A stretch of DNA of 64,000 bases from Rhodanobacter sp. Soil772 (GCF_001428385.1 NZ_LMSK01000004.1:62001-126000); one strand, 5' to 3'; positions 8,013-19,064 are shown, counted from the stretch's first letter. Numbers and translations are program-made. Notes: generated by a model from the sequence alone, not told the origin.

Positions 8013-8267
8013 ATGGCCACCATGACCATTCGAAATCTGGACGACGATCTGAAGGCGCGCCTGCGCCTGCGGGCGGCGCGACACGGGCAGTCGATGGAGG
8101 AGGAGGCGCGCAGCATTTTGCGGGCCGCCTTGGCGAACCGTGTCGAAGACGATTCGGGTGCGTCGCTGTATGCCGCCATCCGCGCCCACGTGGAACCTTT
8201 CGGGGGTGTCGACCTGGAATTGCCACCGCGTGAGCCCCAACGTGATCCGCCGGACTTCGGCGAGTGA
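8013..8267 (+). CDS. FitA/VapB-like ribbon-helix-helix antitoxin
   Basis: This 84-aa protein starts MATMTIRNLDDDLKARLRLR and continues into a helix with HGQSMEEEAR, typical of Arc/MetJ-type (ribbon-helix-helix) FitA antitoxins. These bind operator DNA and neutralise a PIN-domain toxin through the C-terminal tail (here acidic and proline-rich, ending PPDFGE). The start at 8013 was chosen for the ribosome-binding site GGAGGG 7 nt upstream. The frame is open back to 7851, but that part lies over the mini-CRISPR and does not look like protein. Its stop overlaps the toxin start by 4 nt (GTGA). It is on the opposite strand to every cas gene and lies between cas2-3 and csy1. Confidence 0.88.
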   Translation: MATMTIRNLDDDLKARLRLRAARHGQSMEEEARSILRAALANRVEDDSGASLYAAIRAHVEPFGGVDLELPPREPQRDPPDFGE

Positions 8268-8680
8268 TCGTGCTGGATACCAACGTGCTGTCGGAGTTCA
8301 TGCGCCCGCAGCCGGACGAGCGGGTAGTGGCATGGCTGAAGCAGCAGACACGCTCGAACCTGTTCACGACGGCCGTTACGCGCGGCGAGATGTTGTACGG
8401 GGTGCTGATCCTGCCCGAAGGTCGGCGCAAGACACGCATGCACCAGGAGGTCGAGGCGATCTTTGCCGTTGACATGGCGGGACGCGTGCTGCCTTACGAT
8501 GAGGCGGCTGCCGATGCGCATGCCGCCATCGCTGCGGCGCGGCGCGTTCAGGGGCGTCCGGTTGAGCAGTTCGATGCGATGATCGCGGGTATCGCGCGCT
8601 CGCACGGAGCCACACTGGCCACACGCAATGTGCGTGATTTCGAAGGTTGCGGCATCCCCTTGATCGATCCCTGGCATTGA
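8264..8680 (+). CDS. PIN-domain ribonuclease toxin, FitB/VapC-like
   Basis: This 138-aa protein opens MIVLDTNVLSEFMRP, the PIN-domain strand with the first catalytic Asp. It continues with the conserved Glu in TRGEMLYGV (about residue 42), an Asp in EQFDAMIAG (about 104) and Asp in TRNVRDFEGCGI (about 121-124), the usual metal-binding set. FitB/VapC toxins cleave RNA to halt growth. The start is GTG, overlapping the antitoxin stop, so the pair is translationally coupled. It ends 12 nt before the convergent cas2-3 stop with no visible terminator between them. The location inside the cas locus suggests a role in stabilising the locus, but an ordinary TA insertion is equally possible. Confidence 0.9.
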   Translation: MIVLDTNVLSEFMRPQPDERVVAWLKQQTRSNLFTTAVTRGEMLYGVLILPEGRRKTRMHQEVEAIFAVDMAGRVLPYDEAAADAHAAIAAARRVQGRPVEQFDAMIAGIARSHGATLATRNVRDFEGCGIPLIDPWH

Positions 8681-8692
8681 TCTGCCTCAGCG

Positions 8693-11600
8693 TCATTTGG
8701 TGAAACCCAACCACGGGTGCCAGCGCCAGCCTTGATGGTTCTCTTTGAGAGATGGCACTTCCACGGTGGTGAGCCGGCGGGCGGCGAGATCGAGCGACAG
8801 GTCTTGCGCTTCGGCCTGTTCACTCACCAGTGACGACAGGTCGAACTCGCCCCAGCAGCTGATACCGAGTGCAACATTCAACGTGATCTCGTGAAGCAGC
8901 TCTCTGGCGGGGACATAGAGTTTCTCGCCGCGCCTGCTGCCCGGCGCGTCTTCCACGCGGTGCGGAAGCAGATTGTCTTCGTCCTCATCGGGCAACCATG
9001 CCAGCGTGGTGCCAGGCTGCTCGTCGTGGCGAAACGGTTGCTGTTGCGGCAGCACGCCGATCAACGCGGCTTGCGGGTGTTGCCAGGCCGCGGGCGCGTA
9101 ATCGCGTTCCAGTCGTGGAGCTGGTGCGGCGCTACGGCGTGCCGAGCGGGTGGCGGGTGGCGGTGGTGCCGGCAGCATGGCGGCGCGGATGCGTGCCTGC
9201 TCCAGATCGACCCAGCGTTCGCGTGGCTGAAGTTCGGTGGCGCGCGGCAGAATGCGCGGCTGGGCGTCGAGGTGACGGTATTCATCCTCGGCCAGCAGCA
9301 TGCGCAAGCTGTGACTGGTCAGCAGGAAGCGGCCATGGTCGCGATCGGTCTCGAAGCCGGGGCGGGCGAATACCGGCTGGCGTGCATCACGCTGCTTGAT
9401 GCCTTTGAGGTTGGTATCGAACACCAGCACGTTGGGTGCCTGTGGTGGTTTGCGGCGGTGGCGCTGCACGCGGCCGGCAAGCTGGATCAGCGAGCGCATC
9501 GAAGAAGGTTCGGCCAACGCCCAGTCGGCATCCCAGTCGCGGCCGACTTCGCACACTGGCGAGGCCAGCACCACGAACAGGTGCTCTGGTTCGGGATGCG
9601 CATCGAGCGCGTGCCGAATTTGCGGCAGTTGCCACACCGCATCTTCGTTACGGCGATTGAACGTGGCATCAAGCATGGTCTCGATCGCCGAGCGCTGCGC
9701 CAGCGGAAAGCGGGCGTGGTACACGCACAGGTGGATGCGCGTGCCTTCCGGCGCGGCATGTGTATAAAGCGCGCTGGCCACGTCGAAGATCGGATCGATG
9801 TTGGCCATGCGCACAAGGCCGAAGCTGACGCGTTTGCCGGTGAGGGGATCGGCGTGGGCGTGATCGCGATGCAGGCGCAGGCAGGCGTCGCGCACCTGGC
9901 TGGCGAATTCGGCATGGATGCGCTCGGGCTGTTGGGCAGCGGTGTCGACCGGCAGCAGTTCCGCGAGGCGCAGGGGTTCGGCGGATTGCAGCTTGCGCAC
10001 GCGGCGCTCGACGAAGCATGCATGGGCGGCGGCGAAGCCCCCATCGTCGGCAAGGGTTTCGATCTGGGGCGAACCGAATTCATCCGTCCAAAGGCAGGGT
10101 ACTTCGACGGGCCGCTCGCTGCCGCCGCCATCGCGCCCGCGGTTGCGCTGGTAATGGCGACGGCCGGCGCGATACGCCATGAACATGCCTTCCACCAATG
10201 CCGGTGGCAGGGTCGCGGAGGACAGCACCACGCGGCTGCCGAGCATGCCGGCCCAGTGCATCAGGCGGGTCAGCGCGGGCAGGTCGTCGAGGTCGTAATC
10301 ATCCAGTTCGTCCAGCACCAGGTCGCTGCTCATCAGCCGCAGCATCGGTGCGATCTGGCGGCCGGCGCGCAGCGATTCGGTGGCCGGTGCAAGGTGATCG
10401 ACGGTGCACACCAGCATCGGCGCGGAAATCAGCTTGCGAATCTCGGGGTTGGCCAGTGCCCGCGAGAGCAGCGGGTGGTCAGCCACATTACCCTCGTAGA
10501 GCACGTGGCTGTCTTCCTCGATCAGCGCCTGCACGGACGCCGAGCCGCTGGCCTCGGCTTTCGCTTCGTAATGCTCGAACAGGGCACGGCTGGCCGAGCC
10601 GCCGACCAGCACAGCCAGCTCATCGTCGTTCAAATGCAGGTCGTGGCGATAGCTACGCCCGGTCTGCAGGGTGAGGGTGCGCAGGCCCAGCGCGTAACTC
10701 ACTCGCAGGCCCAACTGCGGGTCGGCCAGGGCGTAGAGGATGCGGGCGTTGGCCAGCGTCTTGCCACAGCCGGTGGAGGCCATGTTGACGACGAAGGCAC
10801 CGTGTTCGCGCGCGGCCTCGCGCAGGCTGGTGGCCGCATCGAAGGCCTTGTCCTGCCAGGCAAAGCGCGCATCGCTGCTGCGCTTGCGCAGGCCGCGATG
10901 GTTGGCCAGTCGAGGCAGGTGGCGTTCGAAATTGGGCAACGCGTGGGCGATCAGGCTGGCGGTATGACCTACGCCGAGGAGATGTTCCAGCAGCGACTGG
11001 TTCATCACGCCGGGGCGCAAAGTATTGGCAAACACGGTTTGATCGCGCTGCACGAAGCGTAGGCGCTCGGCCACCGGCTTGCCGTCCTTGTCTACACCGA
11101 GGCTGGAGTAGTGGTGGTCGGCCAGCATCAGGCACAGGCGCGAAAGGTGCATCACATAGGGATTGCCCAGCCAATCCGCGTCGTGGCGTGACTTGAGATC
11201 TAGCAATGCCTTGGCGACGCGGCGCGCCTGAGCTCGCCATTCGGGCGCAACCGCCGGTAGTTCTCCAGCCAGTTGCCAGTAGGGTTGGGTTTGCGCAGGC
11301 GTGGAGCGTTGGTCGATTTCGTTCCAGTCGTGGGCCACCCTTGCCAAGGGTGTCTCCAGCCAGGCTGGCTCGAAGCGTCCCGCACGTTTTCCCAGCCAGT
11401 CCTGGCCGCTGCCGTCTTTCCTGGCCTCGGGAATGACCGGCAGACGGTGATGGGTGACGATCAGCCAGCCAATCGCGGCGGCCAGCGGTGCATGTGCTGC
11501 GAGATTGCGAAATGGATGGCGCTCGATGTTCTCATCCAGGCCGTCGCGCAGATAACGCCCCGATGCGGTCCAATCTGCTTCGCTGCCTTCATCCGTGCTG

Positions 11601-12118
11601 GCCAGCCGTGCGAGCCAACTTCCGTCGTCGTCGCCACCTACGAAGGCCAGGAACAGGCGCAGCGAAACCCATTCGTGGCGATAACGGTTGCGCTCGTCGA
11701 GCCTGTCTTGCAGGCGTTGCTGGAAGGCCACGCTGGCCTTGCCGAGGTCGTGCAGCAGCGCGGCCAGCTGTGCCAGCAGGCGGATATCCTGTGCGCTGTG
11801 CCAGTCATTCTCATCGCCAGCACGTAACACGTTGCGCACGGTGGTATTGGTTGGCACGGCACCTTCGATATTGAAACGGCTGGCGTTGCCGACGATCCAC
11901 AGCAACTCACTATGATCACGGCCACGAATCCAGTGGCAGGCCACCGCCGTGTTCTTGCGCGCAGTCTTGCGCAGCAGCTTGTGCAAGGTGTCCAGGCCGG
12001 CTTCGGTGATCGGCGTTTGCCAGGTGCGATCGCCGCGACGTTCGGCAAACTGGTCGAGGATGCGGCGGGTTTCGGTCAGCGCGCGCTTGTCGCACTGGCT
12101 GATCAGCAGGATGTTCAT
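8693..12118 (-). CDS. cas3: Type I-F Cas2-Cas3 fusion nuclease-helicase
   Basis: The 1141-aa protein has an N-terminal Cas2-like domain (about 1-95, MNILLISQCDKRALTETRRIL), an HD nuclease domain (His123-Asp124 in LLHDLGKASVAF) and an SF2 helicase with Walker A ASTGCGKT (447-454), DELDD box and SSATLPP motif. The fusion is diagnostic of type I-F. It joins Cas1 for spacer acquisition and is recruited by target-bound Csy complex to degrade DNA. The start overlaps the cas1 stop as ATGA. No damage was seen. It is separated from the csy operon by the mini-CRISPR/TA island, so adaptation (cas1, cas2-3) and interference (csy) genes are in two transcription units. Confidence 0.97.
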   Translation of the reverse strand: MNILLISQCDKRALTETRRILDQFAERRGDRTWQTPITEAGLDTLHKLLRKTARKNTAVACHWIRGRDHSELLWIVGNASRFNIEGAVPTNTTVRNVLRAGDENDWHSAQDIRLLAQLAALLHDLGKASVAFQQRLQDRLDERNRYRHEWVSLRLFLAFVGGDDDGSWLARLASTDEGSEADWTASGRYLRDGLDENIERHPFRNLAAHAPLAAAIGWLIVTHHRLPVIPEARKDGSGQDWLGKRAGRFEPAWLETPLARVAHDWNEIDQRSTPAQTQPYWQLAGELPAVAPEWRAQARRVAKALLDLKSRHDADWLGNPYVMHLSRLCLMLADHHYSSLGVDKDGKPVAERLRFVQRDQTVFANTLRPGVMNQSLLEHLLGVGHTASLIAHALPNFERHLPRLANHRGLRKRSSDARFAWQDKAFDAATSLREAAREHGAFVVNMASTGCGKTLANARILYALADPQLGLRVSYALGLRTLTLQTGRSYRHDLHLNDDELAVLVGGSASRALFEHYEAKAEASGSASVQALIEEDSHVLYEGNVADHPLLSRALANPEIRKLISAPMLVCTVDHLAPATESLRAGRQIAPMLRLMSSDLVLDELDDYDLDDLPALTRLMHWAGMLGSRVVLSSATLPPALVEGMFMAYRAGRRHYQRNRGRDGGGSERPVEVPCLWTDEFGSPQIETLADDGGFAAAHACFVERRVRKLQSAEPLRLAELLPVDTAAQQPERIHAEFASQVRDACLRLHRDHAHADPLTGKRVSFGLVRMANIDPIFDVASALYTHAAPEGTRIHLCVYHARFPLAQRSAIETMLDATFNRRNEDAVWQLPQIRHALDAHPEPEHLFVVLASPVCEVGRDWDADWALAEPSSMRSLIQLAGRVQRHRRKPPQAPNVLVFDTNLKGIKQRDARQPVFARPGFETDRDHGRFLLTSHSLRMLLAEDEYRHLDAQPRILPRATELQPRERWVDLEQARIRAAMLPAPPPPATRSARRSAAPAPRLERDYAPAAWQHPQAALIGVLPQQQPFRHDEQPGTTLAWLPDEDEDNLLPHRVEDAPGSRRGEKLYVPARELLHEITLNVALGISCWGEFDLSSLVSEQAEAQDLSLDLAARRLTTVEVPSLKENHQGWRWHPWLGFTK

Positions 12119-13089
12119 GTGGCCAGCGCTGCCGTGTCGAGTGCCACGGTTTTCACCGTATCGATCATGAAATCCAGCGATTCGCTACGAGTCAGCGCTT
12201 CGATGCATCCCCGGCGGAATTCCTGTTCGTCGTCGCCGCGCATGGCCGAAATGAAGGCCTGCGGAAGGATGCTGGCGTCCTTGACCAGATCGGCGACATC
12301 GAACACCAGGCCGCCGCGACGGGTCTTGCCGTGCAGGATGGCCAGCCCGTGCGGCAGGCCGAGCACCCAAGTGGCGGTGGCACCGAGACCGTAGGCGAGG
12401 TAATTGCCATGATCAAGGAAGCGATTTGCGGGGTCGGTACCACTGCCGCGCTTGGCGCGGGTGAAATCGCCGTAAGCGACGGTGTCGACCGCGAGTTTGA
12501 ATAAGGCCTTGGTGAGGCGTGCTTCCTCGGTCAGTAGGCAGGTATTGTCCTGCGCGAGATCGATCTGACGTCGGGTGCGTTCCAGTAGTCCGTCCAGACG
12601 ACCAGCGTCAACGGAAAAGCCGGCATCCCGTAACGCGCGCTGCTGCCACTGTTCACGGATTCGCGCGGCGCGGGCGTGCTGGAAAGCTTTGGCCGCAGCG
12701 AGACGTAAGTCGTCGTTGAACCAGAACCGTACCCAAGCCTGTAGGTATTCGGTAGGCCGGTATTCGCTCTGCGGCGAGAACCAGGCGACTTCGATATCGA
12801 TCTCATTCGCGCTGAACAAGGGTGTTCCGCCGCCGCCACAAAATCCGACCAATACGCCGGCTCTGGCCAGTTCACGCATCGCCGCTTGGGTCACCGAAGT
12901 CCCGGTGCCTAGTAACACAGTCGTGGTATTGGCGATCGGGATATTCCAGTACAGCGACTGTTTCCCCTGATCGGTTACATACTCGACCCGGCCACCGTTT
13001 ACCAATATGCGGCAGTGCTGCAGGTAGTAAATGTTGGCGCGCTTTGAATGCAGTATCGACTTGAGATCGGTAGGTCCGAACTCGTCCAT
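12115..13089 (-). CDS. cas1: Type I-F CRISPR integrase Cas1
   Basis: This 324-aa Cas1f inserts new spacers into the array with Cas2-3. The C-terminal block GLPHGLAILHGKTRRGGLVFDVADLVKDA holds the conserved His and Asp metal ligands, and the conserved Glu is in LLTEEARLTKALFKLA upstream. The N-terminus MDEFGPTDLKSILHSKRANIYYL is family-like. ATG is preceded by GGGGGA 7 nt upstream. It is the first gene of the cas1-cas2-3 operon. The upstream region holds a strong hairpin (13109-13144) and an AT-rich stretch (13165-13185) that may include the promoter. Confidence 0.97.
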   Translation of the reverse strand: MDEFGPTDLKSILHSKRANIYYLQHCRILVNGGRVEYVTDQGKQSLYWNIPIANTTTVLLGTGTSVTQAAMRELARAGVLVGFCGGGGTPLFSANEIDIEVAWFSPQSEYRPTEYLQAWVRFWFNDDLRLAAAKAFQHARAARIREQWQQRALRDAGFSVDAGRLDGLLERTRRQIDLAQDNTCLLTEEARLTKALFKLAVDTVAYGDFTRAKRGSGTDPANRFLDHGNYLAYGLGATATWVLGLPHGLAILHGKTRRGGLVFDVADLVKDASILPQAFISAMRGDDEQEFRRGCIEALTRSESLDFMIDTVKTVALDTAALAT

Positions 13090-13108
13090 ATCGATTTCCC
13101 CCGAATGT

Positions 13109-13144
13109 CGCGAAGTGAGCGCATTTGGTTGCGCTCACGACGCG
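13109..13144. repeat. Inverted repeat upstream of cas1
   Basis: Perfect 9-bp arms GTGAGCGCA (13115-13123) and TGCGCTCAC (13130-13138) around a 6-nt loop are extended by CGCG/CGCG outside a 2-nt internal mismatch. It sits 20-55 nt upstream of the cas1 start, between the start and an AT-rich stretch with TATATATTCTTGATATATG (minus strand) that could supply a -10. It may be an operator or a 5'-leader hairpin. There is no T-run, so it is not a classical terminator. The rest of 13145-13374 holds no gene I recognise. Confidence 0.6.
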
Positions 13145-13374
13145 AAGACTGCGCGCTTTGCATCTCATATATCAAGAATATATAGCTGCAGGTCAGTTCA
13201 TATGCCCTTCCTGGCGCCTTCAGCTGCCGTGCCGACGACCGGGCCGGCCACGCCATCCACGGCATCGTCGGCGCATACGTGGTCACCCAGCTGAATGCTC
13301 CGGCAACGCAATCACAAGCCGTTAACCGCAAGCTGGTTATCACTGACTCCTCTTCCGAGACGGAGTTGCGTGCG

Positions 13375-13671
13375 ATGAGCAACGGGACCAGCAAACCGGA
13401 TTTTTCCGATGTGCAGGGCGGGGTGAAATCCACCGCGCCGGATGCGCCGCCCAAGGCGGATTTCAGTGACGTGCAGTCGCAGGTCAGTTCGACCGCCGAC
13501 GCGGCCACGACCTACACCGTGGTGGCAGGCGACAACCTGTCGAAGATCGCCAAGCGCTTCTATGGCAGCGCGAATGCGTGGAAGCGGATTTTCGACGCCA
13601 ACCGCGACCAGCTGACCGATCCGGATCGGATCAAGCCCGGCCAGACGTTGAAAATTCCCGCCCAGTCCTGA
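13375..13671 (+). CDS. LysM domain protein
   Basis: This 98-aa protein has a single C-terminal LysM domain (about 48-98: TYTVVAGDNLSKIAKRFYGSANAWKRIF... ending LKIPAQS), a fold that binds peptidoglycan glycans. The N-terminal half is low-complexity with two copies of a PDFSDVQ/ADFSDVQ motif. The closest known type is the small YgaU/BON-LysM-like stress protein, but no BON domain is present here. The start at MSNGTSKP follows GGAG 9 nt upstream. The open frame continues 32 codons further up without protein-like character. No signal peptide is visible. A lipoprotein gene follows after 15 nt and may be in the same operon. Confidence 0.8.
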   Translation: MSNGTSKPDFSDVQGGVKSTAPDAPPKADFSDVQSQVSSTADAATTYTVVAGDNLSKIAKRFYGSANAWKRIFDANRDQLTDPDRIKPGQTLKIPAQS

Positions 13672-13686
13672 AGCAGGAGGTACCCC

Positions 13687-14202
13687 ATGAAGATGACTCG
13701 CCAACCCTTGATCCTCGCCGCATCGCTGGCCGCGATGCTGGCTTTGAGTGCCTGCGGCAAGAAAGATGAATCGGCCGCGCCGGCTCCGTCCGCCACGCCG
13801 CCTGCCGCGACAGCACCGGCGCCCGCACCTGCCGCCACGGCGGCGACGGGGATGCCGGCGAGCGACATGCCTGCCGCCGCGGTCACGTTCGGCTCGGTCG
13901 AGCTGGGCTCGACCGTCGACGCCGGCAACAAGATCCTCGCCAGCGGCACCAGCTTCGCGCCGACCGACACCGTCTACGCCTCGGTCGACACCAGCGGCAG
14001 CGGCAACGCCACGCTGGCGGCGAAGTGGGTCTACCAGGACGGCCAGACCGTGCATGAGGACAGCAAGACCCTGAATGCCATGGGCCCGGAGACCACTGCG
14101 TTCATGATCAGCAAGCCCAGCGGTTTCCCGGCCGGCAACTACAAGGTCGAAATCTCGCTGAATGGCAGCCAGGTCGCCAGCAAGGATTTCTCGGTGAAGT
14201 AA
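13687..14202 (+). CDS. Predicted lipoprotein of unknown function
   Basis: This 171-aa protein has a lipoprotein signal peptide with lipobox LSAC (Cys22), then an Ala/Pro-rich linker (about 28-60), then a globular beta-rich domain (about 65-171) ending ISLNGSQVASKDFSVK that resembles a small immunoglobulin-like fold by pattern only. AGGAGG precedes the start. It follows the LysM gene by 15 nt, so both may act at the cell envelope. A terminator lies downstream at 14231. I do not recognise the family. Confidence 0.8.
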   Translation: MKMTRQPLILAASLAAMLALSACGKKDESAAPAPSATPPAATAPAPAPAATAATGMPASDMPAAAVTFGSVELGSTVDAGNKILASGTSFAPTDTVYASVDTSGSGNATLAAKWVYQDGQTVHEDSKTLNAMGPETTAFMISKPSGFPAGNYKVEISLNGSQVASKDFSVK

Positions 14203-14230
14203 GTCGCTGCGGCGATGACGGATGAAACGC

Positions 14231-14263
14231 GAGGGCGCGGCCATGCCGCGCCCTCGTCGTTTT
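14231..14263 (+). terminator. Rho-independent terminator after the lipoprotein gene
   Basis: An 11-bp stem GAGGGCGCGGC/GCCGCGCCCTC with loop CAT is followed by GTCGTTTT. It ends the LysM-lipoprotein unit. The rest of 14264-14435 shows no further feature. Confidence 0.75.
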
Positions 14264-14414
14264 GCCTCGCGTGGCGTGCCGTACGTCGCCGCATGTTGCC
14301 GCATGGCCGCAGCCGCGCTTTCCCCTCCCCGACGAAAACGCGACAATGGGAGGCTTGTATCAAAGGGCCGCGGGTATCAAGCCGCCCGCCGTCCCCTTCC
14401 GGCCAATGCAGTAG

Positions 14415-16661
<2,247 letters not shown>

Positions 16662-16678
16662 TGTGACGTTGCGTTGCG

Positions 16679-16710
16679 GAACGGGGCGCCGCGGGGCGCC
16701 CCGTTCTTTT
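16679..16710 (+). terminator. Rho-independent terminator of icd
   Basis: A 12-bp perfect stem GAACGGGGCGCC (16679-16690) with GGCGCCCCGTTC (16695-16706) and a 4-nt loop is followed by TTTT (16707-16710). It lies 17 nt after the icd stop. Confidence 0.85.
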
Positions 16711-16782
16711 GTCCGCGCCGGCCATCTGCGACTCAGCATCGCCCTGCCACAATGGCGACTGTCGAAGCCGGAGCCGTCCGTC

Positions 16783-17787
16783 ATGCGTCTGCTGCACCTC
16801 GCTTTCCTGTTCGCGCTGGGCGCACCGCTGCCGGCGTTCGCGCAATCGGCGGCCATGCCGCCGGCACCGGATGTGGCCGACCTGCCTGCCGTGGTGGTCA
16901 GCGGCGTGCAGCCCGGCCCCGGCCTGTGGAAGGTGAGCAAGGGCGATCACGTGATGTGGGTGCTCGGCACGCTGTCGCCGCTGCCGCGCGCCATGCAATG
17001 GCAGTCGCGCGAAGTGGATGAGGTGATCGGCGCCTCGCAGCAGGTGCTGCTGGCGCCTTCGGTGCAGTTGAAGGCCGACGTCGGCTTTCTCGGCAAGATG
17101 TTCCTGCTGCCTTCGGCTTACAGCGCGCGCAAGAACGCCGATGGCGAAACCCTGCAGCAGGTGCTGCCGCCGCCGGTGTATGCGCGCTGGCAAACGCTGA
17201 AGCAGAAGTACATCGGCGACGATCGCGGCATCGAGCGCTGGCGGCCGCTGTTCGCGTCGCAGGAGCTGTACCGCAAGGCGCTGAAGGCGAATGGCTTGAG
17301 CCGTTCCGGCGGGATCAAGGCGAACATCGACGCACTGGCCAAGCGCCACGGCGTGCCTGAGCTGCCGACCGACTACCACGTGCTGATCGAGCACCCGCGT
17401 GCGGCGATCAAGGCGTTCAAGCAGGCCGCGCCGCGCGACACCACCTGCTTCATCCGCACCCTGGACAGCGTCGAGCACGACATGCCGGCGATGACCGCGC
17501 GCGCGAATGCCTGGGCCACCGGCGACCTGCAGGCGCTGCGCGAACTGCCCGACAGCGACCGCCACGATGCCTGCGTGGCGGCGGTCGCCGGCGCCGGCTT
17601 TGCGCAGGCGCTCGGCCTCGATGACGTCCCGGCGAAGCAGCGCGCCGTGTGGCTGGCCGCCGCGCGCAAGGCGCTGACCGGCAACGCGCAGACCTTCGCG
17701 CTGCTGCCGATGGACGAGCTGCTGAAGCCGGATGGCTACCTGGCTGCGCTGCGGGCCGATGGTTATCAGGTCGACGTGCCGGAGTAA
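16783..17787 (+). CDS. TraB/GumN family protein
   Basis: This 334-aa protein has a signal peptide (MRLLHLAFLFALGAPLPAFAQ). The following block GLWKVSKGDHVMWVLGTLSPLP is the conserved TraB/GumN N-terminal motif. Members in proteobacteria are secreted or periplasmic; some are thought to be metal-dependent proteases (Tiki-like), but the role in bacteria is unclear. The start was chosen at the ATG that begins the signal peptide; earlier in-frame codons overlap the icd terminator. It is convergent with the aldo/keto reductase gene downstream. Confidence 0.85.
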   Translation: MRLLHLAFLFALGAPLPAFAQSAAMPPAPDVADLPAVVVSGVQPGPGLWKVSKGDHVMWVLGTLSPLPRAMQWQSREVDEVIGASQQVLLAPSVQLKADVGFLGKMFLLPSAYSARKNADGETLQQVLPPPVYARWQTLKQKYIGDDRGIERWRPLFASQELYRKALKANGLSRSGGIKANIDALAKRHGVPELPTDYHVLIEHPRAAIKAFKQAAPRDTTCFIRTLDSVEHDMPAMTARANAWATGDLQALRELPDSDRHDACVAAVAGAGFAQALGLDDVPAKQRAVWLAAARKALTGNAQTFALLPMDELLKPDGYLAALRADGYQVDVPE

Positions 17788-17837
17788 ACGGCCTTTCGCA
17801 GGGTGGGCACTCTCCAGCCCTACTGAAGCCGGATTGG

Positions 17838-18782
17838 TCAGGCGCTGGCCAGATCGAGTTGCGCGATCTCGTTGTCGCTCAATGGCAGTGAGGTGGCGCC
17901 GAGCAATTCCCGCAACTGTTCCACGCTGGTGGCGCTGACGATCGGTGCGGTGATGCCCGGGCGGGCGATCAGCCAGGCCAGCGCGACCTGGGCCGGTGTG
18001 GCGTGGTGCGCGGCAGCCACCGCATCGAGTGCGGCGAGCACCTGCAGGCCGTGCGGGTTCAGGAATTTTTTCACCGCGCCGCCGCGTGCGCTGCTCTTGG
18101 CCAGGTCGGCCTCACTGCGGTACTTGCCGCTGAGGAATCCGCTGGCCAGCGCGTAATAGCCGATCACGCCGATGTTCTCGCGCCGGATCAGCGGCTCCAG
18201 TTCCTTCTCGTAGCCGGCGCGGCTGACCAGGTTGTATTCCGGCTGCAGGCTTTCGTAGCGCGGCAGGCCGTGCCGTTTCGATACTGCGAGCGCATCGGCA
18301 AAGCGGGCGGCGCTGAAGTTCGACGCGCCGATCACGCGTACCTTGCCGGCCTCGATCAACCGGGCGAATTCGCCCAGGGTGTCTTCCATCGGCACGCTGG
18401 CGTCGTCCTGGTGCGCCTGGTACAGGTCGATGCAGTCGACCTGCAGGCGCTGCAGCGAACCATCCACCGCCTGGCGGATGTTCACCGGCGACAGGCCGGG
18501 ATGCTCGGCCCACTTGGCGACCTTGGTCGATATCAACACCTGGTCGCGCTTGCCGCTCTTCTTCAGCCACTTGCCGATGATGGTTTCCGACTCGCCGCCG
18601 GCGTTGCCCGGCACCCAGGCCGAATAGACGTCGGCGGTGTCGATCAGGTTGCCGCCGGCGTCGACGAAGGCATCGAGCAGTTCGAACGCGCGCTTCTCGT
18701 CCACGCTCCAGCCGAACACGTTGCCGCCGAGGGCGAGTGGGGCGATGGAAAGCGGCGAATGGCCGAGCGGACGCTGCTGCAT
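17838..18782 (-). CDS. Aldo/keto reductase
   Basis: This 314-aa protein is an NADPH-dependent aldo/keto reductase of the YghZ/Tas-like class. It shows GGNVFGWSVD, the catalytic region NLIDTADVYSAWVPG (Asp and Tyr of the tetrad), LISTKVAKW (Lys) and LYQAHQDD (His). The C-terminal half has the cofactor-binding end with SATSVEQLRELL. Substrate is not evident. It is convergent with the TraB/GumN gene. Confidence 0.93.
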   Translation of the reverse strand: MQQRPLGHSPLSIAPLALGGNVFGWSVDEKRAFELLDAFVDAGGNLIDTADVYSAWVPGNAGGESETIIGKWLKKSGKRDQVLISTKVAKWAEHPGLSPVNIRQAVDGSLQRLQVDCIDLYQAHQDDASVPMEDTLGEFARLIEAGKVRVIGASNFSAARFADALAVSKRHGLPRYESLQPEYNLVSRAGYEKELEPLIRRENIGVIGYYALASGFLSGKYRSEADLAKSSARGGAVKKFLNPHGLQVLAALDAVAAAHHATPAQVALAWLIARPGITAPIVSATSVEQLRELLGATSLPLSDNEIAQLDLASA

Positions 18783-18869
18783 GGAGAAACCTCGGATGGG
18801 GCGGGGGACACTCCATCCGAGGTGGTTGCGGCCGGCGCCGGAATCAAGCGCCGGCCGCCGTGGTGCGGG

Positions 18870-19064
18870 TCAACGGGGCCGGACGAGTCGCGGCCAGGTC
18901 GATGCACAGCACATCACCGCGATCGACTTGGCCTTCTTGGCGGCAGCCTTGTCGGCGATGGCTTTGCGTTCGCCCGCATCGTCGGGTGGGTCGGGCCGCC
19001 AGGACGGATCGATGTTGGTGAGGTGACCGTGCAGGAACAGCAAATCTTTCCAGATCGAGCTCAT
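18870..19064 (-). CDS. Small hypothetical protein, divergent from a LysR gene
   Basis: This 64-aa protein begins MSSIWKDLLFLHGHLTN and is preceded by a strong ribosome-binding site AAGGAGG about 9 nt upstream, which supports translation. The middle is charged (GERKAIADKAAAKKAKS). There is no signal peptide or transmembrane segment. It is divergent from the LysR gene at 19174 with about 110 nt between, a typical arrangement for a LysR target. I do not recognise the family. Confidence 0.6.
   Translation of the reverse strand: MSSIWKDLLFLHGHLTNIDPSWRPDPPDDAGERKAIADKAAAKKAKSIAVMCCASTWPRLVRPR

Noticed and set aside
8891-11062. A 723-codon open frame opposite cas2-3
   Set aside because: It is antisense to a clear Cas2-3 gene and has no protein-like composition; the high GC content produces such shadows.
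13202-13374. An open stretch before the LysM gene (for example a frame with AIHGIVGAYVVTQ)
   Set aside because: It could be the remnant of a gene at the edge of the CRISPR locus, but there is no start, domain or ribosome-binding site to support it.
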